A stretch of DNA of 64,000 bases from Chlorops oryzae (lineage: Eukaryota > Arthropoda > Insecta > Diptera > Chloropidae): positions 105,396,227 through 105,460,226 of the forward strand of contig CM035807.1 in NCBI GenBank assembly GCA_020466095.1. The letters run 5' to 3'. The first letter of the stretch is position 1, and each line of letters begins with the position of its first letter. Under the pieces are notes generated by a model, which searched no databases, was not told where the DNA came from, and was given only the letters and a program-made list of their open reading frames with translations. The position numbers were made by a program, and so were the translations under genes. Positions 55,601 through 64,000 of this stretch are shown here, piece by piece.

Positions 55601-58600
55601 CCAATTTGCAAAAGTCTCAAGTAGGTTGAAGAAGGAGTCGACCAAATTGTGAAATGGCCTCGAGCTATGGAAGGTGAAAACAATGAGAATGCACACGTGT
55701 AATAATCTGCTTTGCATTGAAAATGCAGTTGTTTTTCCTTAACACGCTTATTTTCTTATATGCGTGACAAGGTCGCTCGATAAAATATGCAATGAAAAAT
55801 AACAAGCCAAGGCATATGTTGTGTGGGAGTTCTCGCAGGTGTGCTGAGCTAAGTGATTTGACCATCGACGTTGGTTGGAAAACGAAAACAAGTCAAATAT
55901 GGACAATAAAAATATCGCAACTGAATTTGATTTAACAGGATTTTTATTGAAATTTTCATGAATATTGCATATTTCCATGTGAAAATAGAACGCAGTAAAA
56001 AGGCAAAGTTGAAGTTGGGGGTGCGCGCAGGACTTCCTTATAGCGTCTTTTTTTTTATTAAGTTTAAAAAAAGAAAATGAAAAGAATTAGGTCCTCTCTT
56101 TGTATTCATTTTTTAACCCTTTATCGCACACGATCCTATATATGATTTCTGGCAAAAAAAAAGGAAATAAATATATGAAACTAAAAAGAGAAACATCAGG
56201 CATGCTCTAGAATTCGAATCCGAATACAAGAATTCGAAATTGTTACGAGTTCTATTGAAATTACATTAGGGGTATTCACAAAGGCGTGTTAAAAACGTTG
56301 CAAAGTCGGAAAATTGGAAAAATGCGACTTCTTAAAATTTTTTTTAAACTTTTTTTGAATCTTGCACAACTCTTTAAGCGGTTAAAATTTTTCGATTTTC
56401 CGACTTTCCTATTTTCCGACGCCTTTGTGAATACCCCTATTGATTTCGATTTTTTTATTTTTTATTGTGATTCGATTTCTAGACCATGTCTGATAAGATT
56501 TCTTTGAAGCTGAAATTTTACTGAGAAATTTTTTTTTAAATATATCATGCAGTAAAAAGTTAAAATTAAATTCATCGAAATTCCACCTCAAAAACTTCTC
56601 ACACGTTTTCAAAGTATACGAAAAAAAAACACACAAAAAAAAATCTGCGAAAAATGAAAAGCTTTATTAAGTCATAAAAATGTTCTTCATCGTATAAATA
56701 AATTCATTAGAAATTGGATATTTATTTAAAAGTCTTCATAGTGAATGGGGGCAGACATACAATTTGTTTATTTTCTTCAAAACCGTTTCTTTATTACCGC
56801 GGCTTCAGTTAAAAAAAAATAAATAAATCTCTGATTTTATAAACAAAATTAAAACGAAAAGAAAACTAATTCCATTCAAGTTTTCTGATGGCGATTATCG
56901 TACACAACATTCACATACATATATATAAAATTGAGGATTTTAAGGCAAGTATTCTGATAAGGTTTTTTCAATAAGATCGAATTTTCAAAAGGTAAAAATC
57001 CTCTTAGTCTAATTAGAGCATCTTTCTTTACTCAATTGTAAAAATTAAAATTACAAAAATGAATAAAATTAATTTAAAGCGGTTACATTTTATCAATCTA
57101 ATTAGACTTCTCCATTCGAGGAATGCAAAAATATTGTAAATTAGTGATTGAAAGATAAATAGAGGCCCTCTGCTCCACTGGGAGTCAAGAATAGCAAAAA
57201 AGAAGGGTGGCTTTTTCGTGGAGGGTTGCATGATTGAATTTAAGTGAAAAATTCTACTGAATTGTTAGAAGGAGAATCTTTATTTTATTATTAAAAGTTC
57301 CTGAAAAAGCTGTTCTATTTTAATTTGACTAACATTTATATACTTCTAGATATCCTTCTGAATTATTTTCTTAAGAAAATTATGGGTATTTCAAACAAAT
57401 AATTGACTAAAATTACTCTACTTCTTACAGCAGATGGATTTCATTCTGATAATTTGAAGAAAAGAAGATTTCTCCCGTTCTGTCATGGTGAAATGTTCTA
57501 CAATTTAATGAAATTACGAATGCTTTGGATTTTCACTAGAACCGACTTACTTACCATATACTAGAAGACCTTCGATGTTGTGTAATAAGGTAAGCTCTGA
57601 TTTTTTCTTATATTATAAAATATATAACTTTAATTATTAGATTTTTTACCCATGCCAACATATTCAATTCTATGCTTGATCCTGAGAAGTTATGTTTAAA
57701 CGTGATCGAAATGTCTTAAATGGGCAATCCCATGAACACTGTCCCACCTGTGACACATATTTTTTTTTATAGGTTTTAGCTCTTTTTAATGAAGAAAAAG
57801 GACGTGATTTACAAACTTTCTAGTTTTTGAAAGCCTTTAAAAATAGTTAGGCACTGAAATCATGATACAAAGAGAGCAAGATAGCGCCACTTCGGGTACC
57901 GCTATTTTGTAGAATTCGCATTGTTGTTGTTTCCAATGCTAAAGCATAGTTGTGACGTTGGGCTTAACATGCAAAAGAACAACAACAAAGCTCTCATTTT
58001 GTATTTGTGACATCATCGGGCTGAAGTGGCGCTATCCTGTTTTCTTGTATCATGACTGAAATTATGCAATTTTTGATCGGAATGACTGTCACCGGTGGGA
58101 CCGTTTCTCCCAAATATAAATATCATCTTTATGAATCCTCGATTTTTCATTTACGAAAGATCCTGAGGCCTTGAATATTTAATTATTATACTAATTTTGA
58201 TCTAATGATGCCAGAGCCTCAATCCTTCTTAATCATTCAATTAATAGTGAAACGATTTGTGTGTTTATAAAAGACAGAATTCACAATTCAATGCTTTGAC
58301 CTAGGGTGCATGTTTATAGGTATTGGTATAGATACCTACAATTTATTAAAAAGAGACCTAATTTTTTTATATGAAACAAGAAACTGCTGAAAAATCGCAA
58401 TGATTTAAAGAAGAACACATTTTTTTTTTTACATTTCTCTAGTCTCATTGTGCTGCTGAAGTCATCATATAAGAAGATCTTCTCGCTCAATCTTCAGTGA
58501 ATGAAATCATCTTTTTTTTCACGATTAATAAATCATTTTCATATGGAATTCTTTTTCCTTTTAATGAAAATATGTTTCCATTCGACCGAGACCAAATTGC

Positions 58601-58988
58601 AATAAAGAATTGAATAAAATGCAACGTTAATTGAACCCATAAACGAAATGATAGAATTGCTTGCAGGTGGGCAAATCACGAGACAGGAAACATGAATTAC
58701 TCTGTCAGAATGGAAAATAATTTTCTTTTCTTTTTCTGTTTAAATGCCAAATTCTTCGTCCAAATTTCGTTATTCAATTTCTTCAGGTAAAATTGAACTC
58801 GATGGCCTTGTCAGTCAAATTTAATTACATGACGAAATAGACTCTCTCAATCAGTCGGGTCTTCAAAGTGACCAAACGGAATGGGAAGCTTTTTTTCTTT
58901 CTTCGAATTTTGTATACAAACCTTGGGCCTTATAAATCACGGCCAAGAGCCAGAAGACGGTAAACAATGATTTCATGTTTTTGCACAT
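52699..58988 (-). CDS. Ly6/Quiver-type secreted GPI-anchored protein 5 (divergent)
   Basis: The exons are 58988-58922, 53252-53055 (198 nt) and 52910-52699 (TAA), giving 158 residues from the first ATG; MK at 58976 is an alternative start. [19 protein letters not shown] is the signal peptide. The mature part opens [12 protein letters not shown] and has ten cysteines in the family order (CWHC, FC, SC, VC, RFCYY, LC, FCQDC, KCN). The tail [17 protein letters not shown] is a GPI-type hydrophobic end. It differs from the other four in having the WHC opening, no GCMK motif, RFCYYTN for R-CF/YFG, and a first intron of 5.67 kb. Phases (1,1) are the same. The two NIS/NST sequons are in exon 2. Confidence 0.87.
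56197..56492. mobile_element. CAGRCATG-ended MITE, host of a nested MITE
   Basis: The ends CAGGCATGCTCTAGAATTCG and the inverted CAGACATGGTCTAGAAATCG match those of the 43988 element. The element is split by the 171-bp element at 56268-56438. Confidence 0.65.
56268..56438. mobile_element. Nested MITE with AGGGGTATTCACAAAGGCG ends
   Basis: The ends AGGGGTATTCACAAAGGCG match perfectly in inverted order. A 3-bp duplication ATT lies on both sides (56265-56267 and 56439-56441). The element is 171 bp. A Harbinger-like 3-bp target is one possibility, but ATT is not the usual TWA. Confidence 0.72.
57861..58054. mobile_element. MITE with CATGATACAA ends, perfect 8-bp TSD
   Basis: The ends CATGATACAAAGAGAGCAAG and the inverted CATGATACAAGAAAACAGGA continue into GATAGCGCCACTTC on both sides. 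The exact 8-bp duplication ACTGAAAT lies at 57853-57860 and 58055-58062. The element is 194 bp. The duplication length fits hAT-type transposition. Confidence 0.86.
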
Positions 58989-59865
58989 TTTCGAAATGAT
59001 TTTCAAATGGGGAATTCGAAACGCTTAAGTAATTTCTTTTTATTTTTTTTTCTTTTCTGACCGGTCCTGGGAACTCTTGTTGTCACTCGCACTTAATTAG
59101 CACAAGAGCTTAATTTGTAATTACGATTTGACTTGGGGATCGCGCTTCGCAATTATCCAATCGGTTGAATTAACGAATTTGTAATAAATTTAAATGCTTA
59201 ACGATGGCGCCAGTACTTTTTCTGCTCTCAGTGATGATGGAGAAAAGGAATTTTGAAAATCTGGTAATTCACCGAGTCAGACACTTTCTCGTTCACTCTC
59301 GCAAGGCGAATGAAAACACGCAAAAAAAATATTTTGCCAGCCAGCAGCAGGCCACCCGATTTTGCACTGTGCTTCAATGTTGTATGTGGAGCTTCGCCTT
59401 GTGTACCCTTAAATGTATAAATTGTAATGTATCCCGAAACGTCTTCGCTTGGAAGAGATTCACAACAAATTGCCTTTGTACTTTATTCCGCTTTGAGAAG
59501 ATTAGATTCATGTTGCAAGCGGTTCACAAAAATGTTGCTGGAAATTCTTTTGCTTAGAAAATGAGTAAAGAAGAATTTGAAAATGAAAAATTATTTCAGT
59601 TAAATCGATGAAGTTTTGAAAAGTTTTTGAACTTTTGTAACTGTTTCGGAAATTCAGTTTAGGTCAACACAGCACAAATCGTTGCATACTTTTTGGCGTC
59701 GAGGCTAGGTTATTTTCTACACTCACCATTCTCAATTCCAAGGATTCGAACCTATTTATCCAAGAAGCAAACCGTATAGCTTCAATGTAGCTATTTATAG
59801 CTGTTGAATGTAAAATGCAACGCTTGACATTACACTAGTATACAAATAATTAATTTTTATTGATG

Positions 59866-59931
59866 AGAGATTTTTTTTTTGTTGCGTAGGATTGGATTTC
59901 AGATGAGATATGCCATGAAATGAGCAATTTC
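59866..59931 (+). repeat. Dispersed repeat copy 1 (GATGAGAGA...CATGAAATGAG)
   Basis: GATGAGAGA, a T-run, then GCGTAGGATTGGATTTCAGA and GATGAGATATGCCATGAAAT. The second copy at 63933-64000 is in the same orientation and is cut by the window edge. Confidence 0.8.
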
Positions 59932-60729
59932 GTGGGATGCGGTTGTCTTTTCATCTAAGTGTCTTGCTGAAGAAAGCCGGAAATCGATTTTGAGTCAGAG
60001 TCGTTGATTTTGGGAGTTTTTAAAAGATATGTTAAAGCTAATCCCTCGGTTTAAGGACATGTATATCAACACTTTAAGGAGTTATAGAGTTTTTCTCACC
60101 ACATCTAAATCCACTTTTCTTATGACTTTGGCCTTCTAAGCACGAAAATAAAATTTAAAAAATTTTTCTTTTTTGATTTTTGAAAAATTGGATGCAGTTT
60201 TTCGAGCAGAACTCGACAATGCTTCATTTTGTACAATTATAACTTTGCCATTCATGCATAGATTTTCAAAACTAATATCTAATTTTGCTTGGTTAGGAAC
60301 CTTCTTTGAATAAAAAATGCAAAAAAAAAAAAAATTAAAATTTATATGGATCTATTTTTGATCGATTTATTAGATGCCAATGAATTTTCTCTAAAACTTT
60401 TAGACAATTCTCGAAGTCTTCTAAAATCTCTTTAAAATTAATCCCCAGATAAAATGAATATTTTTAGCTCTAAAATACTAATTTTAGCCTTGGAAAAATT
60501 TAAAAAGATTTTAGAAGACTTCGTGAATTGCCTATTTGTGGAAAGGTCTCTCGAATCTTAATTTCCGTTTCTGATCTCAAGAGCAACTATTTAAGAAAAC
60601 CTTTTAGAGGACTTAATTTTCTTTAATTCGAGGAATAATTTGTTCGGATAATACATTGTCGAGTTCTGTTCGAGAAACTGCTGTAGGTCCTTAACCTTTT
60701 GCCGCTGACTAGGACAATAACATTATAAT

Positions 60730-61442
60730 GCTATGTTCTCATTAGTCCGGGCTAGGGTTATCGGCGAAACCCAGAGTTTTAAATGTCAAAACACATATTA
60801 AAAAAATCATCTAACCCGAAAATAAACCCCGGGTTAACATTTAACTCTGAGGTTAGCGCAGAGTTGCATTTGAAATTTTCAGTTACAATTGCTAACACCG
60901 AGTACAAAACCCGGGTTAAAATTCAATACGACACTGGCAGGAAGCTTTCCCGTGCAGAAAATGAGTGGGGAAGGATGCACGTATTTGGATATGTAAATTT
61001 TAATCACAGGTCGTGGAACGTTTTGTGATGCCGCTTTCACTATTAGCTCCATTAATCTTTTTTTGTTCCTGCGGATATTTGCAGTGGTCTTCTAATATTA
61101 TTGCTTACAATATTCTTTTGGATTTTTCAGCTTCTTCAAACAATTCTAATAAAGCAAATTGCATTTTTATTTGCAATTTCTCGATGATATAGTATATCAG
61201 ATATACCTTGTGCATTTTTTATATTTCAAACTCCCAAGCCGGACATTATCGCATGCATGTAATGAAAACAGCGGCCATCTCTCAAAAACTTCAATTAACA
61301 CGTATTCACCACTTCGGAAATAGTGCAGAAGTAGTGAACTTTTCCGGCTGGGTCATATTACGTTAACTCGCTCGAAGCTGATATGAACGCTTTGAGTTAT
61401 AGTTTTGGGTTAAGAACTTAACCCCTATAGTGAGAACATAGC
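60730..61442. mobile_element. Element with GCTATGTTCTCA inverted ends
   Basis: GCTATGTTCTCATTAG at the left and the inverse of GCTATGTTCTCACTAT at the right. The next inner blocks (CTAGGGTTA and the inverse of GGGGTTAA) also resemble each other. The interior holds repeated (C)CCGGGTTAA and AACTCTGAGGTTA-type motifs. Target duplication is unclear. The 81-codon open frame inside is not recognised. Confidence 0.6.
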
Positions 61443-63932
61443 ATAACGGATGTGGGGCCTAACAGACATCTCATCTCTAAACTGATATCCCTCTTGAAAT
61501 GCTCTATTGCCTTATTTCTTATAAAAAGCTTTCAGCCAAAAAAAAAAATGGATAAAAATTTGAAATAAAAGGTAGAGAACAACAATCGCACGCAAGATTT
61601 TCTGTATTGTGGGGTCTGTCAGACTACGATGTCAACTGCAGAGGGTTAACATAAACTTTATTTTAAAAAATCAATATCAAAAAATCCATAAAAAAATCTA
61701 TTAAATATTCCTTCCTGGTTAGAAGGCCACACACGTTTTGTTTAAGGACTTTTTTACAACCTGGTTCCGAACCTGGTTGAATCCCACTAAGTATTATATT
61801 GGAATTTTATATTTTCCCGCTCGAAAATAAAATTCAATCTTCCATTTTTAAAAAGCAATGAAGCCTTTCCTCGAAATTTAATTTTGATTAACTTAAATAA
61901 CGAATACATTGCTCACTATTTCTGAGCGGGGAAAAATATAATTGTGAGCATTATTTTTTTAATGAAAAAAAAAATAAAATCCCGAATTCCTTTTTCCTCC
62001 TAGCTTTGTAGTCTTCCTCAGGAGTCTATTTTATTGAGAAAATATTTTTTCACATTTAAAATTTACATTAATTTTTGAAAAATTTTTCAAATTTTCCGAC
62101 CAAAAAACCCGCCCTTTAACACAGAATTTAGGAAGCTTGGTCAAATAACACCAACAAATATCGAAAATTCTGCATCTTTAGACACGTTTACTATTAATTG
62201 AGTCGGCCTCTCTAAACAAAATAGTCTTAAGGCTCACAAATAACCAAAGAAAATGTTCCCAGTTCCCTAGATTGTTACGCTTCCTTACATTCGGAATTCG
62301 GCTTAATAGAATCACACGTTGAGTTAATCGACACCCGGTAAAGGCTGAAGATCAATCAATTTTCCAATTTATTTTCTCTTCAAAATCTTAAACCCTTCGT
62401 ACTTTGATGCTTCAAAACGATCCAATAACTTCTAATAATTTCCGAAATCCTTGTTAGCCTGTTTTGATCTAAGCGTGACTAAGAAAAAACCTGCCTTAAT
62501 TTATTGCAATTCTAACGCATTTTCGAAAAAAAAAAATCACCAAATTTAGCTTTAAAAAGCAAATGCCGGCTGAGAGGAACTGGATTTGGCAAAAATATGA
62601 ATCGTATATGCAAATCTTGACATTAATCTTGCGCATAAAGTTGTGAAAATGACAAAAAAAAAAGAAAAAAAAACGCAACAAGTGGAAGCTATCGCGTGAA
62701 ATATGAATATGTGCGTCATTGTCGCACGCATGTCGTCGCACTACCGAAAAAGTGTGACTTTGAGTGTTTAAAAAACAATTTATATTTTTACAGAAGAATA
62801 TACTATGTATGTATGTGGTGAAAAGCTGAGAACCTGAGCTAATCCATGGATTCGCTTAATCAGTTTTATTTTGCCGAAAGCATTAACTGTACGCAATAGG
62901 CCAAACGGCCAAATTTGGCTGTAAGCGATTGTCACTAAACGAAACGAGAGACATCGAATTGCAAAGATTACTGCGCATGCGTGCAAGATACAAGTTTTCA
63001 GTCTGCAAAGCCATAAATCGTTTTTTGAGTTTTTTTTTCTTTTTATTTCTATACCTACATTTTTTTTTTTTCTTTAATTTTTCAAAAACCACATCGCCTT
63101 CTCTTGTTAAGGCTTGGCCTTTTCGACTATTTCGACAATTAAATTGCCATAATATTTTTTGCCCATTTATGGAATGCTAAAGAAACCTAGCAGGGTACCG
63201 ACACGATTAGGTAGTTGTCATTTAAAACGGGTTAAATAGAGTTCAATGAGATAAATAGGAGGGTTAAATAGACTCAAAAAATCGAAGACTTTTAAATATA
63301 TAAAACCATAAGGAATATCTAAGCAATTCTATAAACCCCTTATTTTCTTAAGTTCCATATGGATTCACCTTTAGGTTTTCCTACTTTGGTTTTGCAAAAA
63401 AAAAAGACTCGCTTTTCTCCATTGCTGACTCTTCAAACCGTATCCTAAACTCTTGTTTGTTAAGAATCAAAAGCTTTCCGAAAGAGACCACATACCTTTG
63501 AGTCCTTGAAAATTTCGTCCTAATTATGGTATATCTGCTTGGTTAAAAGCCATCGCTATTTTTGGAGATTTCCTTTAAACAATTTTCTAAAAAAAAAACT
63601 TAAAATCATATCTTTTTTGCCTTGAATTACTCGAATCTTCAATCCGCTGCTCCAATCATAATGGCCTGCTGATTTAATTTGCATGATCAGGCGGCCATTC
63701 GTCATCATTCCCATTGACATTCTTTCGACGTTGCTCACAATTAATTAAAAATCTCATTACGAAAACGAAGAGAAATAAAAGAGCAAAATGTGTACTTCCG
63801 CTGCATGGGGAATTGAAACGACTGACCAAAGGAGAATCACTTTTACTTTCGATGGAACAAATATGTCATTACCGTAGAGATTCAGGGCCAAGCAGAGAAC
63901 TTTTGCTTAAATTCAATTTTCCACATTCGCCT

Positions 63933-64000
63933 GATGAGAGATTTTTTTTTTTTTTTGGTGCGTAGGATTGGATTTCCGATGAGATATACTATGAAATGAG
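63933..64000 (+). repeat. Dispersed repeat copy 2, truncated by window end
   Basis: GATGAGAGA, a T-run, then GCGTAGGATTGGATTTCCGA and GATGAGATATACTATGAAATGAG to the last base. It differs from copy 1 at a few positions. Confidence 0.8.

Larger units (their letters stand above)
53253..58921 (-). other. Large first intron of Ly6 gene 5
   Basis: The interval is bounded on the minus strand by donor GTTTGT (58921-58916) and an acceptor TTCTTTTTGTAG ending at 53253. No exon is recognised within it. The open frame 54420-54770 (116 codons) has no recognisable motif. Nested MITEs and an 8-bp-TSD element lie at 56197-58054. Confidence 0.6.
58989..64000. other. Intergenic DNA 5' of the Ly6 cluster
   Basis: No gene is supported. 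The open frame 59204-59557 (117 codons), just upstream of the gene 5 start, has no recognisable features. The stretch holds the TIR element 60730-61442 and two copies of a TTGCGTAGGATTGGATTTC repeat. The promoter of gene 5 should lie just right of 58988. Confidence 0.5.

Noticed and set aside
57730..58100. GTCCCACC-GTGACA inverted motifs around the 57861 MITE
   Set aside because: Short, imperfect and outside the clear 8-bp target duplication; likely chance.
59204..59557. 117-codon open frame upstream of Ly6 gene 5
   Set aside because: No family recognised. It is Cys-containing but without Ly6 spacing, and lies on the strand opposite the gene cluster in presumed promoter DNA.
60783..61028. 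81-codon open frame
   Set aside because: Lies within the GCTATGTTCTCA-ended element, with no similarity to any transposase I know.

Overview
The window is nuclear DNA from a dipteran insect, most likely a higher fly. It is AT-rich, contains genes split by GT-AG introns, and is full of small transposon remnants. The two gene groups recognised, Skywalker/TBC1D24 and the Quiver/Sleepless-type Ly6 family, are as I recall also neighbours in Drosophila (around sky/CG9339 and CG9336/CG9338 on 2L). The introns and intergenic spaces are larger than in Drosophila, which fits a tephritid or calyptrate fly, but I cannot choose between them. No bacterial-type operons, CRISPR arrays or intact transposases are visible.

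Left part (about 2.8-22.4 kb, + strand): most of the 3' portion of skywalker (sky). A TBC-domain exon at about 2772-3273 carries many apparent frameshifts. After a 13-kb intron, clean exons encode the rest of the TBC domain (16341-17111) and the C-terminal TLDc domain (20935-22405, stop at 22403-22405). Three extra in-frame mini-exons (30, 87 and 57 nt) lie between the TBC and TLDc parts and look like cassette exons. The 5' end of sky is outside the window. The AT-rich stretch after the stop, to about 26.45 kb, is probably largely 3' UTR.

Middle part (22.4-30.5 kb): no genes, with several terminal-inverted-repeat elements.

Right part (30.5-59.0 kb, - strand): five tandem three-exon genes for small secreted, probably GPI-anchored Ly6/uPAR-fold proteins of 148-158 residues, each with ten cysteines. 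All share the same architecture: a signal-peptide exon, a first Ly6-half exon (177 nt in three of the five), and a second-half plus C-terminal hydrophobic exon, with both introns in phase 1. They clearly arose by tandem duplication. From 59 to 64 kb no gene is seen.

The rest is a dense record of non-autonomous DNA transposons: hAT-like elements with perfect 8-bp target duplications, TA-flanked pogo/Tc1-mariner-like elements, TTAA-flanked piggyBac-like elements and a TAA-flanked Harbinger-like element. Several are nested. There are also several tandem repeats: a 17-bp GATC/GGGCCC minisatellite, (ATATCA)n, (ATC)n and a degenerate unit of about 62 bp. I found no convincing undescribed biological system. 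The most interesting points are the sky mini-exons, the damaged TBC exon, the Ly6 cluster and the nested repeats.
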